In this document: positions 1 to 11,503 of the stretch, piece by piece
How the letters are laid out: each line of letters starts with the position of its first letter
Position numbering within the stretch: the first letter of the stretch is position 1
Origin: Candidatus Brachybacterium merdavium
Lineage (GTDB): Bacteria; Actinomycetota; Actinomycetes; Actinomycetales; Dermabacteraceae
Reading direction: 5' to 3'
DNA length: 38,591 bases
Assembly (NCBI GenBank): GCA_019118275.1
Contig: DWZH01000065.1
Location: forward strand, 1-38,591
Notes under the pieces: model-generated
Database searches by the model: none
Told to the model about the DNA's origin: nothing
What the model saw: the letters and a program-made list of their open reading frames with translations, nothing else
Position numbers and translations under genes: made by a program

Positions 1-132
1 CAGCGCGGTGTTGGCACCCTTGACATAGGTGTTGTGGTGCTTGGAGTGGTGCAGCTCCATGATCTGACCAGAGATCGACGGCGCCAGCGCACCGTAGTCG
101 TAGTCGAGATCGGGAAGTGTGTACTCAGCCAT
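1..132 (-). CDS. sodA: Superoxide dismutase (Mn/Fe family), N-terminal 44 residues only
   Basis: Detoxifies superoxide to oxygen and hydrogen peroxide in the cytosol. Only the 5' end lies in the window; the gene runs off the left edge. The translation begins [18 protein letters not shown] and continues through [15 protein letters not shown], the classic N-terminal signature of Mn/Fe superoxide dismutases, with the first metal-binding His at residue 28 and the active-site gateway Tyr at 36. The start is ATG at 132-130, preceded by a GGAAGGG ribosome site and a TACAAC box at 150-155 on the same strand. It is divergent from lhr. Metal preference cannot be judged from this fragment. Confidence 0.96.
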   Translation of the reverse strand, partial: MAEYTLPDLDYDYGALAPSISGQIMELHHSKHHNTYVKGANTAL

Positions 133-149
133 GGAGAGGATCCCTTCCT

Positions 150-155
150 GTTGTA
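150..155 (-). promoter_or_regulatory. Candidate -10 box of sodA
   Basis: TACAAC on the minus strand lies 17 bases before the sodA start codon, with an AGGAAGGG ribosome site between them. This gives a short conventional leader. No convincing -35 box is visible. Confidence 0.35.
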
Positions 156-309
156 GGCCGCGGGGGACGCAGCTGCGAACCCCGCCCTTCTGGACCATCC
201 TGCCACGACCACCGCGACCGAGGTCCAGGGCGGGGACCGGGCGGTTCACAAACGGTGGGCCGGGACGCCCGGCCGGATCGCCCGCCGCGCGGGTGTCGGA
301 CCATGCGCC

Positions 310-315
310 CACAAT
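310..315 (+). promoter_or_regulatory. Candidate -10 box for leaderless lhr mRNA
   Basis: CACAAT is followed by six bases and the GTG at 322. This spacing puts the transcription start on or next to the start codon and favours GTG 322 over ATG 340, neither of which has a good ribosome site. Confidence 0.4.
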
Positions 316-321
316 GGGGGC

Positions 322-5060
<4,739 letters not shown>

Positions 5061-5061
<1 letters not shown>

Positions 5062-5924
5062 TGCCCGAGGGGGACACCGTGCACCGGCAGTGCCGCCTCC
5101 TGCACGACGCGCTGGCCGCAGCGGTGGTCAGCAGCATCGACCTACGGGTGCCCAGCGCCGCGACGGCGGACCTCACCGGCTGGTCGGTGCGGGAGGTCCT
5201 CGCCCGCGGCAAGCACCTGCTGCTGCGCTTCGACCCGCCCTCAGGGCAGGCAAGCGAGGCCCTGACCTTGCACAACCACCTGATGATGGACGGCATCTGG
5301 CACATCGACGGGGACCCGCTGCGCAGCCGCGACACCAGCGCCGGGCCACGGGCGGGGCACACGGCCCGCATCGTGCTGCACGCCGACCATGCGGACGGCC
5401 GGTCGGTGCGGGCAGTGGGGTACGACGTCAAGCAGGTCCGACTGCTGCCGACGACGACGGAGGGTGAACTGCTGGGCCATCTGGGACCGGATCTGCTCGA
5501 TCCTCACTGGAGCGAGGCGCACCGAGCCCGCGCGATCGAGAACCTCGCATCGCAGCCGACTCGGCCTCTCGGTCTCGCCCTGCTCGATCAGCGCCGGCTG
5601 GCGGGGATCGGCAACATCTACCGCAGCGAGCTGTGCTTCCTGCAGCGTCTCCATCCCGCCACGCCCGTCTCGGCAGTGGGCGATCTGGCAGCGGTGGTGG
5701 ATCTCGCCCGGCGCCTGCTGCTGCTCAACCGTGATCGCCAGGTCCGTGTCACCACCGGCGGGATGCTGGGACGCGACGGTGATCTGTGGGTCTACGATCG
5801 CGCGGGCCGGCAGTGCCGGCGCTGCCGCACCCGGATCGTGCGCGGTGAGCTCACGGAGCCGGAACTGGAGAGCACCGAGCCGCGGGTCATCTTCATCTGC
5901 CCCCGCTGCCAGGGCGGCGGGTGA
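5061..5924 (+). CDS. nei: Nei/Fpg-family DNA glycosylase/AP lyase (endonuclease VIII type)
   Basis: A 287-residue base-excision repair enzyme expected to remove oxidised pyrimidines and cleave abasic sites. After loss of Met1 the catalytic Pro2 and Glu3 are present (MPEGDTVHR). The beta-hairpin lysine is probably Lys51 (ARGKHLLL), the helix-two-turn-helix has GIGNIYRSE at 182-190, and the C-terminal zinc finger carries Cys252, Cys255, Cys280 and Cys283. The MPEGD-TVHR start is more like actinobacterial Nei than Fpg/MutM, but substrate preference is not proven. ATG 5061 shares one base with the lhr stop (TGATG). The same frame stays open upstream into lhr, but that part is only an overlap. Confidence 0.94.
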
Positions 5925-5946
5925 GCGGCGGAGCCCTCTTAGTCGG

Positions 5947-5952
5947 TAGAAT
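5947..5952 (+). promoter_or_regulatory. Candidate -10 box of the tRNA-Arg promoter
   Basis: TAGAAT lies 57 bases before the tRNA, just after the nei stop, leaving room for a 5' leader processed by RNase P. Confidence 0.4.
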
Positions 5953-6009
5953 CTGCTGTGCATCAGTCGTCCCCCGGCAGCCGCACCGACCCGGACAGCA
6001 GGATGCGTG

Positions 6010-6082
6010 GCCTCCATAGCTCAGCGGATAGAGCAACGGTCTTCTAAACCGTCGGTCGCAGGTTCGAGTCCTGCTGGGGGCG
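6010..6082 (+). tRNA. tRNA-Arg (anticodon TCT)
   Basis: A 73-nt cloverleaf. The acceptor arms GCCTCCA and TGGGGGC pair over seven positions with one T-G pair. The anticodon stem ACGGT/ACCGT encloses loop CTTCTAA, giving TCT, and the T-arm is GCAGG-TTCGAGT-CCTGC. The discriminator is G and no CCA is encoded. It reads AGA codons, which are rare in such GC-rich genes. Confidence 0.97.
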
Positions 6083-6141
6083 CGGAACACCACGGTTGCA
6101 GGAGATCAGCTCGACGAGCAGACCACCGGACGGGAGCCGAG

Positions 6142-7023
6142 ATGTCTGTCCACCCGGAACGCACCTACGTGGTCACCGGTGCCGACAGCGGCATCGGCGC
6201 CCTGACCGCGCGGACCCTGCAGGAGCGGGGCGCGCGCGTGATCCGCTGCGGCCTCGGTGTGGATGTCGAGGTGAGCGCGGACCTCGGCGATGACGAGGGC
6301 CGGGCCCATCTGCTGCGAGAGGTCGAGCGGCTCGCACCGGGTGGCATCGACGGGCTCGCGCTGGTGGCCGGGCTCGGCACGCCGACTGTCGAGACGGTGC
6401 GCGTGAACTACTTCGGCACCCTGTCCGTGCTGGCCGGGCTGCGCACCCGGCTGCGGAAGAAGGAGGCCCCCCGGGTGGTGGTGGTCTCCTCCGCCTCGTC
6501 GCTGACCGCTGGTGACCCGGAGGTGATCGAGGCGTGTCTGCGCGGCGACGAGGAGGCCGCCGTCGCCGCGGCCGAGCGCATCATCGCTCGAGGTGAGGGC
6601 AGCTCCCTGTATCGCTCCTCGAAGATCGCCCTGAACCGCTGGGTGCGCCAGTCCGCGACCACGGACGACTGGGCGGGCACCGGTGTCCCGGTGAACGTCC
6701 TCGCCCCGGGGATCGTGGCGACCGAGACGGCGCGCGAGACGATGCTTTCCGACCCGGCACAGGTCAAAGTGCTCACCACCGCCCTTCCCCAGCCGCTTGG
6801 ATTCCCCGGCCCCGTCCAGGCGGTCGCCGACGCGCTCGTGTGGATGATCGGGCCGGAGAACTCCTTCATGGCCGGGCAGATCATCTATCTCGACGGCGGG
6901 GCCGAAGCCACACTGCGCGGTGACGGCCCCTACCGCGAGGGCATCCGGTACGGCCCGGCCGCGATGGCGCGGATGATCTTCTACTCTCTCGTGTCGAAGG
7001 CCCGGCCCCGCCGGGAGAGGTGA
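6142..7023 (+). CDS. SDR oxidoreductase, 3-alpha-hydroxysteroid dehydrogenase/carbonyl reductase-like
   Basis: A 293-residue classical short-chain dehydrogenase. The NAD(P) motif is TGADSGIG (12-19), the catalytic Ser is in VVSSASS (about 116) and the YRSSK pair is Tyr157/Lys161. The segment between Ser and Tyr is about 40 residues instead of the usual 13 or so, and VAGLGTPT...VNYFGTLSVL resembles the Comamonas 3-alpha-hydroxysteroid dehydrogenase/carbonyl reductase, which has the same long insertion. The family reduces ketosteroids or xenobiotic carbonyls; the substrate here is unknown. ATG 6142 has GGGAG five bases upstream. It follows tRNA-Arg by 59 bases and may be read from the tRNA promoter. 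Confidence 0.88.
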   Translation: MSVHPERTYVVTGADSGIGALTARTLQERGARVIRCGLGVDVEVSADLGDDEGRAHLLREVERLAPGGIDGLALVAGLGTPTVETVRVNYFGTLSVLAGLRTRLRKKEAPRVVVVSSASSLTAGDPEVIEACLRGDEEAAVAAAERIIARGEGSSLYRSSKIALNRWVRQSATTDDWAGTGVPVNVLAPGIVATETARETMLSDPAQVKVLTTALPQPLGFPGPVQAVADALVWMIGPENSFMAGQIIYLDGGAEATLRGDGPYREGIRYGPAAMARMIFYSLVSKARPRRER

Positions 7024-7064
7024 GGCACCTCGGGCGCTGCGGAGGCCGAGGCCGGCTGCGGTGA

Positions 7065-7592
7065 TCAGAGGGCTCGGCTGTGCGCGGAGGACTCCCGGTT
7101 CCAGTCGGCCACCCACTGCGGCACCTCGAGGTCGGCGGGGACCGGCCCGGCCTGGTCGAGCACCTCGCTGACGTCGACCGATCCGCCCGTCCTGCGCAGG
7201 AAGCGAGCCCGCACGATCGCATCGGCGTGGACGGTCCGCCCGACCCGGAAGACCTGCTCCATGTAGATCCAGCGCTCGTCGTACCCGATCACCCGCGTGG
7301 ACAGATCGAACTTCTGGCCCAGGGTCAGGGGCTTGCGGTAGGTGATGGTCTGCCCCGCCACCACCGGGTACCAGCCCTGCCGGCTGATGCGGTCCCAGAA
7401 GCGTGAGCGCAGCATCAGGTCCATGCGCCCGAGGTCCATGATCGACAGGAAACGCCCATTGTTCATGTGCCGCTGCACATCGAGATCGGCGAGGTTGACT
7501 CGGAAGGCCGTGTGGGAGGTGTCCCAGATGCTGAGCCGGCTCGCGAAGCGCACACGGATCATGAACAGCAGCAGACGCAGGTACATGTTCAC
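7065..7592 (-). CDS. THEM6-like hotdog-fold thioesterase (4HBT_2 family)
   Basis: A 175-residue protein with a hydrophobic start (MYLRLLLFMIRVRFA) and then the hotdog signature NLADLDVQRHMNNGRFL, where the Asp and Asn residues of the acyl-CoA thioesterase family are recognisable. Homologues are annotated as acyl-CoA thioesterase-like proteins related to human THEM6; the natural acyl substrate is unknown. GTG 7592 is preferred because GAGAGG lies seven bases before it; ATG 7586 is the alternative. It converges with the SDR gene and diverges from orn. Confidence 0.82.
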   Translation of the reverse strand: MNMYLRLLLFMIRVRFASRLSIWDTSHTAFRVNLADLDVQRHMNNGRFLSIMDLGRMDLMLRSRFWDRISRQGWYPVVAGQTITYRKPLTLGQKFDLSTRVIGYDERWIYMEQVFRVGRTVHADAIVRARFLRRTGGSVDVSEVLDQAGPVPADLEVPQWVADWNRESSAHSRAL

Positions 7593-7740
7593 GGTGGGGC
7601 CTCTCGACGTGGCGGGGCGGACGCTGCCGCGCTGTGTGACTCGATGGTAACCACCAGTTCGGGCCCGGCCGGCTCCCGGGGCCGGGGAATGCGCTCCGCA
7701 CCGCGCCGACCACCCGCCGGGCAGCAGCGCCGGGCCGCGA

Positions 7741-7746
7741 TAGTCT
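7741..7746 (+). promoter_or_regulatory. Candidate -10 box for leaderless orn fusion mRNA
   Basis: TAGTCT is followed by seven bases and GTG 7754. The alternative GTG 7748 is only one base from the box, so this spacing selects GTG 7754 as the likely start. Confidence 0.5.
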
Positions 7747-7753
7747 GGTGGAC

Positions 7754-9658
7754 GTGACATCCAGCTCCACTCGTGCCGCCAATGACCGCATCATCTGGGT
7801 CGACTGCGAGATGACCGGCCTCGACAAGCAGCGTGACGCGCTGCTCGAGATCGCCGTGCTCGTGACCGACGCGGATCTGAACATCCTGGGAGAAGGTGTT
7901 GACCTGGTCATCCGGCCGCCGGCCGCGGCGGTGGAGACCATGGACCCCTTCGTGCTCAACATGCACACCACCTCCGGCCTGATCGACGAGCTGGAGGGAG
8001 GGATGACCCTCGCGGAGGCCGAGGCCCTGTGTCTGGCCTATGTGCGCGAGCACTGTCCCGAGCCCGGCAAGGCACCGCTGGCCGGAAACAGCGTCGGCAC
8101 CGACCGCACCTTCCTGGACCGTGATGTCCCGGAGTTCGCGAACTGGCTGTCGTACCGCACGATCGACGTCTCCAGCTTCAAGGAGATCGCCAAGCGCTGG
8201 TTCCCCCGCGTGTACTACAACATCCCCGCCAAGCACGGCGGCCACCGGGCCCTGGCGGACATCCGCGAGTCCATCCAGGAGCTCAAGTACTACCGCGAGG
8301 TGCTCCTGGTCGCAGAGCCCGGCCCCACCACCGCGCAGGCGCAGGAGGCCGCGCGGGCTCTCGAGCTGCGCTCGGATCAGCTGCCCGAGGCCGGCGCCCT
8401 GCCCGCCCCTGCCGCCCGCACCCCCTGGCTCGACCAGCCCGCCCACCGCACCTGGCTCGAGGGTGAAGGCGATGAACTGCTGATGTTCGGCTCGGAATCC
8501 GTGCGCGAGGACGGCGGCTTCGCCTGGCTCGACGAGAAGGGTTCCCCGGATCTGTCCCGGCCCTCGGAACTATGGATCACTTGCCGCATGACCCACAGCT
8601 TCGCGCTGGGCCACCTGCTCGGCCGTCCCGATTTCGGGCGCTTCGCCGATCACGGCATCACCTCTCTGCGCGGCGCCTTCCGCGACGCCGAGCACGGCGG
8701 CTGGTTCGCCTCGGTCGCCGGCGGCAAGCCGGTCGACGACTCCAAGCAGGCCTACGCCCACGCGTTCGTGGTGCTGGCCGCGGCCTCGGCCACCGCTGCC
8801 GGGCGCCCCGGCGCACAGGAGCTCCTCGACGAGGCCCTGACGGTGCTGGACGCGAAGTTCTTCGACCAGGACGCCGCGATGAGCGTGGACACCTTCGACC
8901 GGACCTTCACCGAGCTGGAGGACTACCGCGGGATCAACGCCAACATGCATACGGTGGAGGCGCTGCTGGCGGCAGCCGATGTCACCGGTGACCGGCACTG
9001 GCTGGATCGTGCGGTGGGCATCGCCACGCGCGCGATCGATGAGTTCGCGCGTGCCAACGACTGGGCGTTGCCCGAGCACTACGACAGCGACTGGAATCCG
9101 CTGCTGGACTACAACCGCGACGAGCCCAAGCACCCGTTCCGGCCCTACGGCGCGACCGTGGGCCACTGGATCGAGTGGGCACGTCTGGTGCTGCACGCGC
9201 GTTCCGCGCTGATCGCGGCCGACGGCGCCGCCCCCGACTGGATGCTCGAGGCCGCCACCGCCCTGATGGAGAAGTCCGCGGCGAGCTTCGGCATCGACGG
9301 GGCCCCCGGTTTCGTGTACACCGTGGACTGGGATGGCTCCCCGGTGGCCCGGGAGCGCATGCACTGGGTGGCGGCCGAGGCCGTAAGCGCCGCTGCGGTG
9401 ATGTACCGGGTCACCGGCGACCGCACCTGGGCCGAACGCTACGAGCAGTGGTGGGAGTACATCTCCACCTACCTGCTCGATGCCGAGACCGGCTCCTGGT
9501 TCCATGAGCTCGACGGCGAGAACCAGCCACAGGGCCTCACCTGGCCGGGCAAGCCGGACATCTACCACGCCTTCCAGGCCACGTTGATCCCGCGGTTGCC
9601 GGTCACACCGACGCTGGCGGCGGCGCTGCGCGATGGGAAGCTCGACTCCCTGCTGTGA
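7754..9658 (+). CDS. orn: Oligoribonuclease fused to a YihS/AGE-type sugar isomerase
   Basis: One uninterrupted 634-residue frame holds two complete enzymes. Residues 10-188 are oligoribonuclease, the 3'-to-5' exonuclease that clears 2-5 nt RNAs and pGpG. Its DEDDh residues are all visible: Asp17 and Glu19 (WVDCEMTGLD), Asp117 (GNSVGTDRTF), His164 and Asp169 (GGHRALADI). An Ala/Pro/Glu-rich linker covers about 188-222. Residues 223-620 match the alpha/alpha-barrel N-acylglucosamine 2-epimerase family, closest in my memory to E. coli YihS, an aldose-ketose isomerase. The motifs ITCRMTH, NANMHTVEA (His399), GHWIEWARL (His471) and KPDIYHAF (His605) match its active-site positions. Free-standing Orn is about 180-210 residues and YihS about 410, so neither half is truncated. 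A physiological link between them is not known to me. Confidence 0.9.
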   Translation: MTSSSTRAANDRIIWVDCEMTGLDKQRDALLEIAVLVTDADLNILGEGVDLVIRPPAAAVETMDPFVLNMHTTSGLIDELEGGMTLAEAEALCLAYVREHCPEPGKAPLAGNSVGTDRTFLDRDVPEFANWLSYRTIDVSSFKEIAKRWFPRVYYNIPAKHGGHRALADIRESIQELKYYREVLLVAEPGPTTAQAQEAARALELRSDQLPEAGALPAPAARTPWLDQPAHRTWLEGEGDELLMFGSESVREDGGFAWLDEKGSPDLSRPSELWITCRMTHSFALGHLLGRPDFGRFADHGITSLRGAFRDAEHGGWFASVAGGKPVDDSKQAYAHAFVVLAAASATAAGRPGAQELLDEALTVLDAKFFDQDAAMSVDTFDRTFTELEDYRGINANMHTVEALLAAADVTGDRHWLDRAVGIATRAIDEFARANDWALPEHYDSDWNPLLDYNRDEPKHPFRPYGATVGHWIEWARLVLHARSALIAADGAAPDWMLEAATALMEKSAASFGIDGAPGFVYTVDWDGSPVARERMHWVAAEAVSAAAVMYRVTGDRTWAERYEQWWEYISTYLLDAETGSWFHELDGENQPQGLTWPGKPDIYHAFQATLIPRLPVTPTLAAALRDGKLDSLL

Positions 9659-9673
9659 CCGCGTCGGGCCGGA

Positions 9674-9691
9674 CACCACTGAGCAGTGGTG
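9674..9691. terminator. Short inverted repeat between convergent genes
   Basis: CACCACT and AGTGGTG form a perfect 7-bp stem around loop GAGC, placed 16 bases after the orn-isomerase stop and ahead of the convergent thiamine-binding-type gene. There is no T-tract, so it is at best a weak bidirectional terminator. Confidence 0.4.
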
Positions 9692-9759
9692 CCGCCGCAT
9701 CCCGGAGATCGGGGCGAGCGGCACCACCGGGCGGGCCCCTGGGATGGGCCGCGCCGCGC

Positions 9760-10110
9760 TCAGGTCTCGTCGCCGCGCTCCAGAGCGGCCTCCAGCCGCT
9801 CCACCTTCCCGTCGAGCTCGCTGGTGTGTCCGGGGCGGATATCGGCCTTGAGCACCAGTGAGACCCGCGAACCAAAGCGAGCGGTCTCGATGGTCGCTTG
9901 ACGCACCACGTCCATCACCTCACCCCATTCCCCCTCGATCTCGGTGAACATCGCGGACGTGCGGTGGGGCAGGCCGGATTCGCGGACCACGCGCACCGCA
10001 GCGGCCACCGCATCGTGCACGCCGGCGCTGTCCGACCCCGGTTCGAGGTCACGGGCGAGCTTCGGGTCGGAGGGCTCCCCGCTGGGCTGGACTGAGAAAG
10101 CGATGATCAT
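9760..10110 (-). CDS. MTH1187/YkoF-type thiamine-binding family protein
   Basis: A 116-residue protein of the small ferredoxin-like family (PF01910) that includes MTH1187 and YqgV, some members of which bind thiamine or related pyrimidines. Supporting features are the start MIIAFSVQPSG, the conserved TSAMFTEIEGEWGEVMDVV segment and the terminal basic/acidic helix. Such proteins are small cytosolic oligomers; the ligand here is not shown by the sequence. The start is ATG 10110-10108, and the codons upstream in the same frame look non-coding. It is a single gene, convergent with the orn fusion and divergent from tRNA-His. Confidence 0.82.
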   Translation of the reverse strand: MIIAFSVQPSGEPSDPKLARDLEPGSDSAGVHDAVAAAVRVVRESGLPHRTSAMFTEIEGEWGEVMDVVRQATIETARFGSRVSLVLKADIRPGHTSELDGKVERLEAALERGDET

Positions 10111-10236
10111 GGACCCAGTCTCGACCGGCCCGTGGCGCAATGCAACGCGTCTCACACGAAGAGGACCTGCTCCCGGGCGATTTCCCGGTGCAGAGACGGT
10201 ATGGTTGTCTGTCGTTGCGGGGTGCGCCTCGCACAT

Positions 10237-10313
10237 GGTGGGCGTAGCTCAGTTGGTAGAGCACCGCGTTGTGGTCGCGGTGGTCGCGGGTTCAAGTCCC
10301 GTCGTCCACCCCA
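10237..10313 (+). tRNA. tRNA-His (anticodon GTG), with encoded CCA and G-1
   Basis: The acceptor GTGGGCG/CGTCCAC pairs over seven positions. The extra G at 10237 faces discriminator C 10310, the identity pair for histidyl-tRNA synthetase. The anticodon stem CCGCG/CGCGG holds loop TTGTGGT, giving GTG. The T-arm is GCGGG-TTCAAGT-CCCGT and CCA is encoded at 10311-10313. Confidence 0.97.
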
Positions 10314-10338
10314 TGTGATGTCTCCGAACATCATGCAC

Positions 10339-10368
10339 GGGTGAGTTCCCAGGCTCCGGGGCTCACCC
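10339..10368 (+). terminator. Probable terminator hairpin behind tRNA-His
   Basis: GGGTGAG (10339-10345) and CTCACCC (10362-10368) pair perfectly over seven bases around a 16-base GC-rich loop. No T-run follows, as is common in actinobacteria. Confidence 0.5.
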
Positions 10369-10612
10369 GCTCTCTATGCGATCGGTGCACTGGAGGCCGG
10401 TGCCCCGCCGCCGAACAGCATGCACCCTCATGGCCGCGCACCCGCCGGCACCTTCGGCCGAGGTCCCGCACCTAAGGGCCGAGGTCCCGCTCCCGGCCCC
10501 GCCCGGCGCGACCTCGGCCCGGAACCCGACCAGCGGGTCGAAGCGGCAGGTGACACGCGACCACCCGGTCGATGCGGCAGGTGCTGCTTGCTCCCCTGGG
10601 CACATCCTCACC

Positions 10613-10618
10613 CATACT
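10613..10618 (+). promoter_or_regulatory. Candidate -10 box, leaderless uronate-dehydrogenase-like gene
   Basis: CATACT is followed by GGCGAT and ATG 10625. A TTGCTC at 10588-10593 could serve as the -35. The same CATACTGGCG string occurs before the CYP152 gene at 24081. Confidence 0.5.
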
Positions 10619-10624
10619 GGCGAT

Positions 10625-11416
10625 ATGAGCGAGACCACAGGAGTCACCCGACGTGTGCTGATCACCGGAGCCACCGGCAGCATCGGCTCCCACCTGGCCG
10701 AGGCGCTGGCCGATGAGTACGACATCGTCCAGCACGGGCGCACCCCGAGGACCGAGGAGCAGGAGAAGACGCTGCGTCTGGCCGATCTCGACGACTACGA
10801 TGCGGTGCTCGCCCTGATGGACGGCGTGGACACCGTGGTGCACATGGCCGGGGCCGCCTCCCCCGACTCGAGCTGGGAGTCCGTGCTGCCGGCGAACCTG
10901 ATCGGCACCCGCAACGTGCTCGAGGCCGCCCGCGAAGCCGGGGTCCGGCGCGTGGTGTTCGCCTCCTCGAACCATGCCATGGGCATGTATGACCGCTACG
11001 AGCAGTGGCCTGTGTATCCGCACCAGCTGCCGCGCGGCGACTCCCTGTACGGAGTCTCGAAGATCTTCGGCGAGAGCCTGGGCCGCTTCTACCATGACGA
11101 GCACGGCCTCGACGTGATCAATCTGCGCATCGGCTGGATGTCCGAGGACCCCCGCGAGGCGGACGAGGAGATCCTCCACGCCATGTGGCTCAGCCCCCGC
11201 GACTGCACCGAGGTGGTGCGACGTGCGATCGAGGCGGAGGTGACCTTCGGGCTCTACTACGCCATCTCCGACAACCCCAACCGGCGCTGGTCGATGACCA
11301 ACACCACTCTGGAGCTCGGCTACCGGCCCCAGGACTCCGTGAACGACCACCTCGGCGCCCCGCGGGTCATCGAGGGCGGGGCCGAGGTGCGCGACGACTG
11401 GCCGCGCGGCTCCTGA
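10625..11416 (+). CDS. NAD-dependent epimerase/dehydratase, uronate dehydrogenase-like
   Basis: A 263-residue extended SDR. The Rossmann motif is TGATGSIG (14-21), the catalytic set is Ser114/Ser115 (FASSNHAMGMYD) with Tyr142 and Lys146 (SLYGVSKIFGESL), and RIGWM follows. The SSNH-x-x-G segment and the overall length match the uronate dehydrogenase family, which oxidises galacturonate or glucuronate to the aldarolactone with NAD+. No other uronate-pathway gene is visible nearby, so the substrate is an inference. ATG 10625 sits six bases after a CATACT box with no ribosome site, suggesting a leaderless message. The next gene is a P450 starting 87 bases downstream from its own promoter. Confidence 0.85.
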   Translation: MSETTGVTRRVLITGATGSIGSHLAEALADEYDIVQHGRTPRTEEQEKTLRLADLDDYDAVLALMDGVDTVVHMAGAASPDSSWESVLPANLIGTRNVLEAAREAGVRRVVFASSNHAMGMYDRYEQWPVYPHQLPRGDSLYGVSKIFGESLGRFYHDEHGLDVINLRIGWMSEDPREADEEILHAMWLSPRDCTEVVRRAIEAEVTFGLYYAISDNPNRRWSMTNTTLELGYRPQDSVNDHLGAPRVIEGGAEVRDDWPRGS

Positions 11417-11490
11417 CCGCCTCAGCTGAGCTGCCTTTTCACGCCCCGACCGGCGTTGCGGCACGGCCCCCGGGGGCGCTGCGACAGGTC

Positions 11491-11496
11491 TAGGGT
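11491..11496 (+). promoter_or_regulatory. Candidate -10 box, leaderless P450 gene
   Basis: TAGGGT is followed by seven bases (GGAGAGC) and ATG 11504. The GGAGAG could also act as a close ribosome site if transcription starts further upstream. Confidence 0.45.
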
Positions 11497-11503
11497 GGAG
11501 AGC

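Larger units (their letters stand above)
10314..10624. other. 311-bp intergenic region with hairpins and three repeat sets
   Basis: No credible gene lies here. It holds two hairpins behind tRNA-His: TGATGT/ACATCA at 10316-10333 and the longer one listed separately. It also has a 14-bp direct repeat (GGCCGAGGTCCCGC at 10456-10469 and 10477-10490) with a partial inverted copy at 10510-10519, and a 17-bp direct repeat with one mismatch (10536-10552 and 10567-10583). A TTGCTC/CATACT promoter-like pair precedes the next gene. Confidence 0.6.

Noticed and set aside
6106-7971. Minus-strand open frame of 621 codons across SDR, thioesterase and orn starts
   Set aside because: It covers the real thioesterase in a different frame and shows no domain of its own.
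8300-8430. A hidden frameshift or missed stop separating Orn from the isomerase
   Set aside because: The frame is continuous, codon composition is unchanged through the linker, and both flanking domains read in the same frame, so no error is needed to explain it; only resequencing could overturn this.
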